From positions 124,001 through 188,000 of the forward strand of contig NZ_JAHCST010000009.1 of NCBI RefSeq assembly GCF_018476525.1: a stretch of 64,000 bases of DNA. The letters are read 5' to 3'. Positions 42,811 to 51,622 of this stretch are shown here, piece after piece (position 1 is the stretch's first letter; each line of letters starts with the position of its first letter). Both the position numbers and the translations under genes were made by a program. Under the pieces are notes generated by a model. The model did not search any database. It was not told the DNA's origin and worked only from the letters and a program-made list of their open reading frames with translations. The DNA comes from Acrocarpospora catenulata (GTDB taxonomy: Bacteria; Actinomycetota; Actinomycetes; Streptosporangiales; Streptosporangiaceae).

Positions 42811-45285
42811 TCATGTCCGCAGCGCGCCTTCGAGCGTCGGCTGCGCCGCGTTGACGCTGAATATGGCCGCGCGCAGCCGCTCGACGTCCACGGCGCCAAC
42901 GCCGGTGATCCGGATCGTGCGCGTCTCACCGGGCAGCAGCGTGACCAGGCCGGTGTCGGCGACGGCGGCCGGGGACAGGCGGTCGGCCTGAAGCAGCAGG
43001 TCGCGGACGAAGTTGTGGGCCGTGATCACCACGTCGAGGCCGCCTGGCACCGGTTGGGCATCCAGGTCGAACTCGGCCGGCGGGTAGCCGAACACGGCGT
43101 CGGCGCAGCCCAACATTACGTCGCGCAGCCGGTCGGCGTCCGCGACCAGGAACTCCACGAGTACGTCGCCGAACTCGGCCAGCCCTTCCGGCAGAGGCAG
43201 CACGGCGACGCTCCGTGGTCCGGCCGAGAACGGCACCACCTGCTTTGCGAGCACGGTGCCGTCGGCGCGCATCCGGCGCACCGCGGCAACCCCCTGCCAC
43301 AGGTCGGCGGACTGGTTGTCCACGGCCAGGACGCGTACACCGCCGTGCGTCTGGAACGTGAGAAGGCGGTCGGCGTACAGGCGGCGCAGTTCGTGGTAGA
43401 GCGGTTTGGGCCGTCCGGCGCCGTCGATGGCGGCCCACGAGGTGACCGGCCAGCAGTCGTTGAGCTGCCACACGACCGTCCCCGCGCACACCGGCCAGCG
43501 CGACCGCCAGTAGGCGACGGCCGTCGCGACCGCGCGGGCCTGGTTGACCTGCGTCAAATAGTGCCAGTCGTCGAACGTGACCGGGGTCGTGAAGTGGTGC
43601 GCAAGGCCACGCCGCAGCTTGCCGTTGCCGTCCTCGGCCTTCTGATGGTGCAGCATCCCGGCCGAGTCGGGGCTCAGGTCCTCACCCGGCAGGGCCGCCG
43701 TCAAGGTCGCGTACGCGGGCGGGGCCTGCCACCCGAACTCGGCCGCGAAGCGCGGCACCTCGTTGAGGTAATCGGTATAGTCACGGCGATTCCACACCTC
43801 CCAGAAATGCGACGGGCCGTGCGCGGGGTCGTTGGGGTGCCGGTCCCACGAGCCCGACCACGGACTGCCCGGCACATAGGGCCTGGTCGAGTCCAGCTCG
43901 GCGACGATCCTCGGCAGCAGGCCCAGGTAGTAGCCCTCGCCCCAGCTCTCCCCGGCGAGTGCGTCCTCCCAGTCCCAGTCGCGGAACCCCCACAGGTTCT
44001 CGTTATTGCCGTTCCACAGCACCAGGCTCGGGTGCGGCATCAGACGCACGACGTTTTCACGCGCCTCGGCGTCGACCTCGCCGCGCAGCGGCTGCTCCTC
44101 GGGGTAGGCGGCGCACGCGAACAGGAAGTCCTGCCAGACCATCAGCCCCAGTTCATCGCACTCCGTGTAAAAGGCGGCGTCCTCGTAGATGCCGCCGCCC
44201 CACACACGGACCAGATTCACGCCGATCGCCGCCGCCTGCTCCAGCCGCGCGCGGTATCGCTCGGGGGTGACGCGGACGGGCAGCGCGTCGTCAGGGATCC
44301 AGTTGACGCCGCGTGCGAAGACCGGGACACCGTTGACCCGCAGGGTGAAGGCCGTGCCGTGGGCGTCGGGGGACTGGTCAAGTTCGACCGTGCGGAAGCC
44401 GATGCGGCGTTCCCATACATCCAGTTCCGCGCCGGTCTCCGCGTCGGTCAGGAGGACGCGGACCGGGTACAGCGGCTGGGCGCCGTGGCCGCGCGGCCAC
44501 CAGAGGGCGACGTCGGGCACCTCGACGGCGACCGCACCCCGGTCACCGGTGATCGTCGTAGTGGCGGTGTGGCCGCCGACCGTCACCGAGGCGTGTACCT
44601 CGCGTCCCGGGGCCGTCCGTTCCAGCTCGAGGTGGGCCACCACGCGGCCCCGGCCGCCGGTGACCGTGACCACCGGACGCACCTGGGCCAGCCGTGCCGT
44701 GTTCCAGCACTCCAACCGCGCCGGCCGCCAGATCCCGGCCGTGACCAGCGTCGGCCCCCAGTCCCAGCCGAAACTTGCGGCCATCTTGCGCACGTAGTTG
44801 AAGGGCTCCGGGTAGGCGTTCGGCCGCGGTCCCAGCCGGTCCCGCAACGCCTCGGCCTCGGTGTACGCCGAGGTGAACCGCACCGAGAGGGCGGCGCCTT
44901 CCCGGGCACGGCCGGTGACGTCGAATCGGTAGGAGCGGTGCATGTTACGCGTCTCGCCCAGGACGCGGCCGTCCAGGCTTACCTGAGCCACCGTGTCCAG
45001 CCCGTCGAAGACGAGGTCCACACGTTCCCAGTCGCCCGTGACCTCGGGCAGCCGGGTGTCGTAGCGCCAGTCCGCGCGCCCGACCCAGGCGACCTCGAGT
45101 TCGTTGCGCCCTACGTAAGGGTCGGCGATCAGCCCGGCGGCCAGCAGGTCTGCGTGGCTGCACCCGGGCACCGTGGCCGGGATCGGTGTTCCCCGCAGCC
45201 CCTCAGGACCTCCGCCACTTTCGAGTGTGACCGTCCAGCCCGAGGTCAGGGGCGTGGTGTACGTGCTCAATGCGCGACTCCTCAC
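42811..45285 (-). CDS. GH2 beta-mannosidase
   Basis: 824 residues without a signal peptide, hence cytoplasmic. Jelly-roll and Ig-like domains precede a barrel with L-V-R-V-W-G-G-G-I-Y-E, acid/base in L-W-N-G-N-N-E-N and nucleophile in F-A-A-E-F-G-W-Q. The G-G-G-I-Y-E and N-G-N-N-E pattern is that of beta-mannosidases rather than beta-galactosidases. It should release mannose from imported manno-oligosaccharides. The GTG at 45285 overlaps the permease stop; a TTG at 45270 has the better spaced GAGGAG and is an alternative start. Confidence 0.9.
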   Translation of the reverse strand: MRSRALSTYTTPLTSGWTVTLESGGGPEGLRGTPIPATVPGCSHADLLAAGLIADPYVGRNELEVAWVGRADWRYDTRLPEVTGDWERVDLVFDGLDTVAQVSLDGRVLGETRNMHRSYRFDVTGRAREGAALSVRFTSAYTEAEALRDRLGPRPNAYPEPFNYVRKMAASFGWDWGPTLVTAGIWRPARLECWNTARLAQVRPVVTVTGGRGRVVAHLELERTAPGREVHASVTVGGHTATTTITGDRGAVAVEVPDVALWWPRGHGAQPLYPVRVLLTDAETGAELDVWERRIGFRTVELDQSPDAHGTAFTLRVNGVPVFARGVNWIPDDALPVRVTPERYRARLEQAAAIGVNLVRVWGGGIYEDAAFYTECDELGLMVWQDFLFACAAYPEEQPLRGEVDAEARENVVRLMPHPSLVLWNGNNENLWGFRDWDWEDALAGESWGEGYYLGLLPRIVAELDSTRPYVPGSPWSGSWDRHPNDPAHGPSHFWEVWNRRDYTDYLNEVPRFAAEFGWQAPPAYATLTAALPGEDLSPDSAGMLHHQKAEDGNGKLRRGLAHHFTTPVTFDDWHYLTQVNQARAVATAVAYWRSRWPVCAGTVVWQLNDCWPVTSWAAIDGAGRPKPLYHELRRLYADRLLTFQTHGGVRVLAVDNQSADLWQGVAAVRRMRADGTVLAKQVVPFSAGPRSVAVLPLPEGLAEFGDVLVEFLVADADRLRDVMLGCADAVFGYPPAEFDLDAQPVPGGLDVVITAHNFVRDLLLQADRLSPAAVADTGLVTLLPGETRTIRITGVGAVDVERLRAAIFSVNAAQPTLEGALRT

Positions 45286-46142
45286 TTGGTGGCACCGGCC
45301 GCGAAGCCGTTGTAGATGAACCGCTGCAGCGCGAGGAACACGACGAGGCTGGGCAGGATGACCAGCGCCGCCCCGGCGGAGATGACCTCCCAGTGCGCTC
45401 CGAACGGCCCCTTGAACCGGAACAGCGCGGTGGAGATCGTGCCGAGCCCCTCGGACGGCATGTACAGGAACGGGATGTAGAAGTCGTTGTAGATGGCGAC
45501 GCCCTTGACGATGACGACGGTCGCGATGGCGGGCCGCAGCAGCGGCAGGATGATCCGCCAGTAGACCGTCAGCGATCTGGCACCATCCATCCGAGCCGCC
45601 TCGTCGAGCGAGATCGGGATCGATCGGATGAACTGCAGGAAGATGTAGATCGACACGATGTCGGTGCCCATGTACAGCAGCACCGGCGCCCAGAGCGTGT
45701 TCATCACGCCCAGCCCGTTGACCACCTGGTAGGTCGCGACCTGCGTCGTGACCCCCGGCACCAGCGCGGCCACCAGGAAGAGCGTCATCACGACTTTCTT
45801 GGCGCGGAACTGGAACCGATCCACCGCATACGCGGTCATCGAGCCGATGAACACGGTGCCCAGCAGCGAGAAGAACAGGATGAAGGTCGTGTTCCCGAGC
45901 GCCCTGAGCATGTGACCCTCAGTGAAGGCGATCTGGAAGTTCTCCCAGTTGAACCAGTTCGCGGGGGCCGACAGAGGGCTCGGATCGGTGGTCATCTCGC
46001 CCGGCGTGCGGAGCGAGGTCAGGATGATCGCCAGTAGTGGGATGACCACGACCGCCGAGGCCAGCAGGAGGGAGGCGTATTTCAGGACGGTGAGGAGACC
46101 GTGGCCGGACGACGGCGGATGCCTACGGTGCGCAGCCGTCAT
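45282..46142 (-). CDS. Sugar ABC transporter permease (MalG-like), mannan operon
   Basis: 286 residues, six hydrophobic segments, EAA loop I-S-L-D-E-A-A-R-M-D-G-A-R-S followed by I-I-L-P-L-L. The ATG overlaps the stop of the first permease (ATGA) and the stop overlaps the beta-mannosidase GTG. CUT1 family; probably imports manno-oligosaccharides. Confidence 0.92.
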   Translation of the reverse strand: MTAAHRRHPPSSGHGLLTVLKYASLLLASAVVVIPLLAIILTSLRTPGEMTTDPSPLSAPANWFNWENFQIAFTEGHMLRALGNTTFILFFSLLGTVFIGSMTAYAVDRFQFRAKKVVMTLFLVAALVPGVTTQVATYQVVNGLGVMNTLWAPVLLYMGTDIVSIYIFLQFIRSIPISLDEAARMDGARSLTVYWRIILPLLRPAIATVVIVKGVAIYNDFYIPFLYMPSEGLGTISTALFRFKGPFGAHWEVISAGAALVILPSLVVFLALQRFIYNGFAAGATK

Positions 46143-47086
46143 GACAGTTCCACCCGCTCCTCCGGGATGAGCCGTCGCTGCACCCAGGTGACCAGCAGCA
46201 CCACCGCGAGCAGCACGAACGCGGCGGCCGACGCCAGGCCGACTTTGTTGAAGTTGAACGCGAGCTTGATCGTCTGGATCACGAACGTCTCGCTGTTGTT
46301 CGAGCCGCCGGTCATGATGAACGGGATCTCGAACACCGACAGCGCCCCTGAGATCGCGAGGATCGCGCTCAGGCTGATGATCGGCTTGATGCCGGGGGCG
46401 ATGATATGGCGGAACTGCTGCCAGCGGTTGGCTCCGTCGAGCGAGGCCGCCTCGTACAACTGAGGCGGGATCGACTGGATCGCGCCCAAGAACAGCACCA
46501 TGTTCAGGCCCATGAACCGCCACACCGACACCCCGGCCAGCGAGGTGTTCACCAGGTCGGGATCGCCCAGCCACAGGTGCGGCTCCAGGCCGAACAGGCG
46601 CACCACCGTGTCGAGCGTGCCGCCCGGCTGGAAGAAGTAGAGGAACACGAATCCGATGGCCACGCCGTTGATCAGGTAGGGAAAGAACAGGACGCCCTTG
46701 AATACGTTCCTGAATCTGGTGTTGAAGCTCAGGATCGTCGCGAAGTAGAGCGCCACCACGATCTGCATCGCCGCGCCCGCGAGGTAGAACAGGCTGACCA
46801 CGAACACTTGGAGCATCTTCGGGCGGGTGAACAGGTCCAGGTAATTGCCGACGCCCACGAAGTTCCGCGTCGGGCTCAGGCCGTCCCAGTCCGTCAGGCT
46901 ATAGACGAACATGCTCACGGCCGGGACGTGCGTGAAGGCCACCAGCAGCACCAGCGGGACCGCCAGGTAGACCCATGGCGTCCACCACCGCCTCTTGTCA
47001 GGCCGTCGCCGCTGCTCCGCCCCTGCCCGTGGGCGTAGGGGCGGGGGCGCGGCCGGGCGGGGGCGCGCCACATGAGATGCCGACAT
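46139..47086 (-). CDS. Sugar ABC transporter permease (MalF-like), mannan operon
   Basis: 315 residues with an arginine/proline-rich cytoplasmic N-terminus (about 40 residues) and six hydrophobic segments. EAA loop Y-E-A-A-S-L-D-G-A-N-R-W-Q-Q-F followed by I-I-A-P. The ATG follows AAGGAG. No ATPase is encoded in the operon, so a shared ATPase is expected. Confidence 0.92.
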   Translation of the reverse strand: MSASHVARPRPAAPPPLRPRAGAEQRRRPDKRRWWTPWVYLAVPLVLLVAFTHVPAVSMFVYSLTDWDGLSPTRNFVGVGNYLDLFTRPKMLQVFVVSLFYLAGAAMQIVVALYFATILSFNTRFRNVFKGVLFFPYLINGVAIGFVFLYFFQPGGTLDTVVRLFGLEPHLWLGDPDLVNTSLAGVSVWRFMGLNMVLFLGAIQSIPPQLYEAASLDGANRWQQFRHIIAPGIKPIISLSAILAISGALSVFEIPFIMTGGSNNSETFVIQTIKLAFNFNKVGLASAAAFVLLAVVLLVTWVQRRLIPEERVELS

Positions 47087-47166
47087 GCGCTCCTTCTTTC
47101 CTCGCGATTTCCGGGGGGCGCTCGGGCGTTTCGGTGACGCCGGCCGTCGCGCCGCCCCGGAGCAGG

Positions 47167-48486
47167 TCAGCCGCCGATGGTCGCCTGGGCCTCGGACCAC
47201 TTCTTGTTGAGGTCGGCGAAGATGCCCGGCAGGTCGCCCTTGGCCGCGCCGCGTGCGACGTCGACCAGGCGCTGGCGGTAGTCAGGCGCGCCCAGACCCA
47301 CCTCTGATGCCTTGTCGATGTCCAAGACCGTCGTGTTCTTCGCCCAGCTCAGGCTGACGAACTTGACGCCCGCGTCCTGGAAGGGCTGCAGGCTGCTGGG
47401 CAGCGGAGCCCCCTTGACCGACGAGATCGACAGTGCCTTCTGCGCGTCACCGGACTTGGTGATGAACCACTCGATCCACGCCCGCGCCGCCGGCTTGTTC
47501 TTGCTGTGCGCATTGATCGCGTACTGGTAGTCGGGGCGAACAGCGGTGCAGAAATGGCCGTCGACCTGCGTCGGGAACGGCATGAAGCCGATGTCGTCGG
47601 GGTTGTTGCCCGCCTTCTTGGCCGCGTCCCGCATCTGCACGACCGCCCACGAGCCGAGCCACATCGTGGCGATCTTGCCGGTGGCGATCAGGTTCTTGGA
47701 GTTCTCCCAGTTCGTCGTGTTCGGGTCGGCCTCCGACAGGCCGTTCTTCACGATGTCGAACAGGAGCGTGTCGATGACGTTGAGCTCCTGCCCGGCGGCC
47801 CACGGCTCCTTCGTCGTGGCGAGCGCGTCGTTGGCGGACGGGTCACAACTCGCCGAGCCGACCGCGTTGCCCCAGTTCGTCAGCGGCCAGGCGTCCTTGT
47901 AGTTCGTGTAGTACGGGGTCGCGCCGGTCTTCTCCTTGATCGCCTTCAGCGCGGCGATGAACTCGGCGGGCGTCTTCGGCCATCCGGTCACCCCGGCCTG
48001 CCGCCAGACGGCCTTGTTGTAGACGAAGCCGTTGGCGACCCCGATGTTGGCGATTCCGTACACCTGACCGTTGACGGTGCCACGCTCGGTGAAGTCGTAC
48101 TTCTGCGAGATCTCGGCGGCCGAGCCGAGCGGGGCGAAGAACGTGGGGTACTGGCTGGTCGGCACCGAGTTCGGAATCGACAGGACGTCGCCGTAGTCCT
48201 CACTGTTCATGCGGATCCTGACGTCGCCCTCATAGTCGGTGAGCCCTTGGAACTCGACCTCCACGTTCGGGTAGAGCTTGTTGAACTCGGCGGCGTACGC
48301 CTCGGCGGTGCCGTCCTGCACCTGGTCGGTCCGGTTGGTCAGAACGGTGATCGTCCCGGACACCTGTCCGGGGTCGGACGGTACCGTTACAGCGCCCTCA
48401 TTCTGGGCTGCTCCGCCACCGCCACCGCAGGCGGTCAGGCCGATCATCAGGGCGATGCCGGCCGCCATCACGCGTGTTCCTCGCAC
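47167..48486 (-). CDS. Sugar ABC transporter substrate-binding lipoprotein, mannan operon
   Basis: About 439 residues. Lipobox L-T-A-C followed by a glycine stretch; the mature protein is a family 1 binding protein (S-G-T-I-T-V-L-T-N-R-T-D, F-N-K-L-Y-P-N-V-E-V, W-P-K-T-P-A-E-F). I chose the GTG at 48486 because GAGGAG lies nine bases upstream; the ATG at 48495 directly abuts that site. It is the first gene of the operon and has a LacI-type operator about 120 bases upstream. Mannan oligosaccharides are the likely ligand. Confidence 0.9.
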   Translation of the reverse strand: MRGTRVMAAGIALMIGLTACGGGGGAAQNEGAVTVPSDPGQVSGTITVLTNRTDQVQDGTAEAYAAEFNKLYPNVEVEFQGLTDYEGDVRIRMNSEDYGDVLSIPNSVPTSQYPTFFAPLGSAAEISQKYDFTERGTVNGQVYGIANIGVANGFVYNKAVWRQAGVTGWPKTPAEFIAALKAIKEKTGATPYYTNYKDAWPLTNWGNAVGSASCDPSANDALATTKEPWAAGQELNVIDTLLFDIVKNGLSEADPNTTNWENSKNLIATGKIATMWLGSWAVVQMRDAAKKAGNNPDDIGFMPFPTQVDGHFCTAVRPDYQYAINAHSKNKPAARAWIEWFITKSGDAQKALSISSVKGAPLPSSLQPFQDAGVKFVSLSWAKNTTVLDIDKASEVGLGAPDYRQRLVDVARGAAKGDLPGIFADLNKKWSEAQATIGG

Positions 48487-48607
48487 GTCGCACATCTCCT
48501 CGTTCTGTGTGAACTGCCGTGCTGTACCGCACTGAGCCCGACGACGGACGTCTCGCCCTGGGCCCCAAGTGGCTGATGGCTGCTTAACCTAGACGCAACA
48601 TTTCAAA

Positions 48608-48627
48608 GTGTCCATAGAGCGTTTTAG
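48608..48627. promoter_or_regulatory. LacI-type operator B, upstream of the mannan operon
   Basis: GTGTCCATAGAGCGTTTTAG matches operator C at 16 of 20 positions. Its reverse complement contains CTAAAACG, also found in operator A. A central CG within an imperfect dyad is typical of LacI-family sites. It lies in the 248-base gap between the ABC binding-protein gene and the GH1 gene; nothing else is seen there. Confidence 0.6.
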
Positions 48628-48734
48628 TAACGTTCACGCCCTTCTGGAGCGAGTTGCAGGCATGCTCACGCAGACCTACCACTCCAACAGCCCAAATGAG
48701 TATCTTTAGGTAGGCTTGCATCGTGTAGGCGCTA

Positions 48735-50102
48735 CTAAATCGATATATGGCCCATGATCATGTCGCGGTACCAGTGTGCGCTGCGCTTCAGCGTGCGCCG
48801 CTGGACGGTCCGGTCGACCGAGACGAGACCAAACGTGGGGCCGTATCCGTGGGCCCATTCGAAGTTGTCGAACAGTGTCCAGACGAAGTATCCGCGCACG
48901 TCACAGCCCTGGTAGCGGGCCTGGGCCACGGCGTCGATGTGCTCGCGCAGGAAGGCGATCCGGTCCGCGTCGTCGATCGTGGCGTCGGCCGCGGTCCCGC
49001 GGGCCGTGCTCGTGGGGGTGGTGATCGTGTCGGCTGGTTTCTCGTCCGGAAAGGCACCGCCGTTCTCGGTGATGACGATCGGGATCGGCGGGTACTCGCG
49101 GTGCAGGCGGACCAGCAGGTCGGTCAGCCCCGCGGGCGTGATCGGCCAGCCGAGCGCGGTCGTCGGCCCGGTCCGAACGGCCGCGCCGTCGGCCCGTACG
49201 GTCTCGGTGAAGTAGTAGTTCACGCCGAGTACGTCCAGTGGCGTGGCGATGGCGGCCAGGTCGCCCGGTTCCACTGGCAGCGTGATGCCCTCTTCGGCCA
49301 GGTCGGCGAGGGTGTCGGACGGGTAGTGGCCGCGCAGCAGCGGGTCCAGGTACATGCGGACGCCGAAGCCGTCGGCGCGGCGGGCGGTCTCGACGTCGGC
49401 CTCGGTCTACGGGATCGCCGGGGTCAGGTTGAGGGTGATGCCGAAGCGGTGGTCTCCGGCGGCGCTACGCATGCGGTCGACGGCTGTGCCGTGGGCGAGC
49501 AGCAGGTGGTGGACGGCGTGCATGGCGGCGGCGCGGTCACGGCGTCCGGGGGCGTGTATGCCGTCGGAGTAGCCGTACATGGCCACACACCACGGTTCGT
49601 TGAGTGTGGTCCACGATGCGACGCGGTCCTGGAGGCGGGCGAACACCAGTTCGGCGTAGTCGGCGAACCGCCAGGCCGTGTCGCGCTCTGGCCAGCCGCC
49701 GGCGTCCTCCAGTTCCTGGGGCAGATCCCAGTGGTAGAGCGTCACCCACGGGTCGACGCCCCTGGCCAGCAGTTCGTCGACGAGGCGATCGTAGAAGTCC
49801 AGCCCTTTCTCGTTCGCCGGGCCCTTCCCGCCCGGTTGCACGCGCGGCCACGAGATCGAGAACCGGTAGGTGCCCACACCGAGTCCCGCCAGCAGCGCGA
49901 CGTCCTCGAGCATGCGATGGTAGTGATCGCAGGCCACGTCGCCGGTGTCGCCGTTGGTGACCGCTCCCGGTACCCGGCAGAAGGTGTCCCAGATGGAGTC
50001 GGTCCTGCCGTCTTCGCGGGCTGCGCCCTCGATCTGGTACGCCGAGGTCGCCACTCCCCAGCGGAAGTACGCGGGAAAGGTCCTTGTGGGGTCGTGAGGC
50101 AT
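48735..50102 (-). pseudogene. GH1 beta-glycosidase interrupted by one in-frame amber codon
   Basis: The full frame is 455 codons, normal for GH1. Codon 232 is TAG (49407-49409); both sides are in the same frame and no residues appear to be missing around it (L-T-P-A-I-P, stop, T-E-A-D-V-E-T-A-R-R-A-D-G-F). The acid/base motif T-L-N-E-P-W lies before it and the nucleophile I-T-E-N-G-G after it, so neither half could work alone. The rest is well preserved ([14 protein letters not shown] at the start). It would have cleaved short beta-mannosides or glucosides. The ATG follows GAAGGGA. Recent mutation, sequencing error and amber readthrough are all possible. Confidence 0.85.
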
Positions 50103-50172
50103 GGGCTTCCCTTCGTGTGGTCACCAGTCCAGGGGGAGGCGCGCCGCCTCACCATAGGTTCGATATTTCGGT

Positions 50173-50192
50173 CTGTCCATAGATCGTTACAG
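50173..50192. promoter_or_regulatory. LacI-type operator C, between GH1 and lacI-family genes
   Basis: CTGTCCATAGATCGTTACAG lies in the divergent region 50103-50364. It matches operator B over most of its length and shares CGTTACAG with operator A. It sits 71 bases from the GH1 start and about 170 bases from the LacI-family start. Confidence 0.6.
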
Positions 50193-50364
50193 TGCACCCG
50201 CTTGGGAGCGGCTGGGCCTCTTGGCCGGGCTGTTCGGCTGCGAGCGTCGGCCGGACGTACGCCATTGGATGGCCATCCACTCGCACCTTGCAGTCGGCAA
50301 GCGGGTAAATTGACCTCGATCGGGGCCGAACGCGACCCTGCTCTGTTGTCAGAAGGCGGTCGTT

Positions 50365-51402
50365 GTGACGGAGATGGGTGCGGCCCGCAGGGATCGCAGA
50401 GCGACGATCAAGGACGTTGCCGCGCTGGCCGGGGTGTCGCCATCGGCGGTGACGATCGCATTGCACGATCGGCCCGGTGTGTCGGCGGCCACAAAGGAAC
50501 GCATCCTGAAAGCCGCCCGCGACCTGGGCTGGCGTCCGAACCTGGCCGCCGCCGCACTGTCCGGGCACGCGGTGCACACGGTCGGTCTCGCCATCGCGCG
50601 ACCGGCCCGGCTGCTCGGGCTCGAGCCGTTCTACATGGAGTTCATCTCCGGGATCGAGAGCGTGCTCGGCAAGCGCGGGTGCTCGCTGCTGCTGCGGGTG
50701 ATCGAGGCGGGCGAGGAGGTCGAGGTCCACCGCGAGTGGTGGCAGGGTGGACGGGTCAACGGCAGCATCCTGGTCGACCTGAAAGTCGATGATCCTCGCA
50801 TTCCGGCGCTCGCGGAGATCGGATTGCCGGCAGTCGTCGTCGGGCACCCGTCGCTGGCCGGACCGTTCACCTCCGTCTGGACCGACGATGACGCCGCGAT
50901 CCGGGAGGCCGTGCGCTACCTTGCCGCGCTGGGCCATCGCCGCATCGGACGGGTCTCCGGCATGGCCGAACTCGGTCACTCGGTGATCCGGACCACGGCG
51001 TTCGAGGAAGTAGTGGGTGAACTGGGCATCGAAGGCCAAACCGTGGTCGCCGACTTCTCTGCCGGACAGGGAAGCAGGGCGGTCCGCCGGTTGTTGCTCG
51101 AGCCCAGACGGCCCACCGCGATCATCTTCGACAACGACCTCATGGCGGTCGCCGCGCTGAACGTCGTGGACGAGTTCGGTCTGTCGGTTCCCGAGGACGT
51201 GTCCTTACTGGCCTGGGACGACTCGCAGTTGTGCCAGCTCACGCGTCCGGCGCTGTCGGCGATGAGCCACGACATCCACGCGTTCGGCGCCGAGGTCACC
51301 AATGCCCTGTTCGACGTGATGAACGGCGTCGAGCACGAGTCCCATGCCACGCAACCACCTAGCCTGGTCCCGCGCCGGTCGACGGCACCACCTCGCGCCT
51401 GA
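50365..51402 (+). CDS. LacI family transcriptional regulator of the mannan locus
   Basis: 345 residues. The helix-turn-helix is A-T-I-K-D-V-A-A-L-A-G-V-S-P-S-A-V-T-I-A-L, with T-I-A-L-H-D in place of the usual S-x-V-L-N-G, which may alter operator preference. The hinge helix and the sugar-binding domain follow (F-M-E-F-I-S-G-I, D-N-D-L-M-A-V-A-A-L, P-E-D-V-S-L-L-A-W-D-D). It is divergent from the GH1 gene and lies among the three operators it probably binds; a manno-oligosaccharide inducer is inferred. A TTA codon occurs late in the gene. Confidence 0.92.
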   Translation: MTEMGAARRDRRATIKDVAALAGVSPSAVTIALHDRPGVSAATKERILKAARDLGWRPNLAAAALSGHAVHTVGLAIARPARLLGLEPFYMEFISGIESVLGKRGCSLLLRVIEAGEEVEVHREWWQGGRVNGSILVDLKVDDPRIPALAEIGLPAVVVGHPSLAGPFTSVWTDDDAAIREAVRYLAALGHRRIGRVSGMAELGHSVIRTTAFEEVVGELGIEGQTVVADFSAGQGSRAVRRLLLEPRRPTAIIFDNDLMAVAALNVVDEFGLSVPEDVSLLAWDDSQLCQLTRPALSAMSHDIHAFGAEVTNALFDVMNGVEHESHATQPPSLVPRRSTAPPRA

Positions 51403-51519
51403 GAAGCGGCTCCCCCGTTCTCACCTGCGGGCCCGTTTCGCCGCTTTCACCTGCGTGAACACCGGGTCTCACCCTCCGTGCGCGACGCTCACAAGCCCGT
51501 CCATCTTCAGTTAGGACTC

Positions 51520-51579
51520 TTGACAGTGGCGCGGGTCCCTTTTAACGTCCCGACGCAAGGATGAACTAAAACGTTACAG
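51520..51579 (+). promoter_or_regulatory. Promoter and LacI-type operator A of the second mannanase
   Basis: TTGACA (51520-51525) and TAACGT (51543-51548) are 17 bases apart. CTAAAACGTTACAG (51566-51579), an imperfect dyad around AACGTT, lies 17 bases after the -10 element and 43 bases before the GH26 start. It combines the CTAAAACG half of operator B with the CGTTACAG half of operator C. Confidence 0.6.
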
Positions 51580-51622
51580 TTACTCGACGGTATCCATCCC
51601 CACCGAAAGGGGACACCGGTCC

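Noticed and set aside
43781-43993. Several 60-110 codon frames within the GH2 and GH26 genes
   Set aside because: All lie inside conserved catalytic domains in other frames and have no independent start signals.
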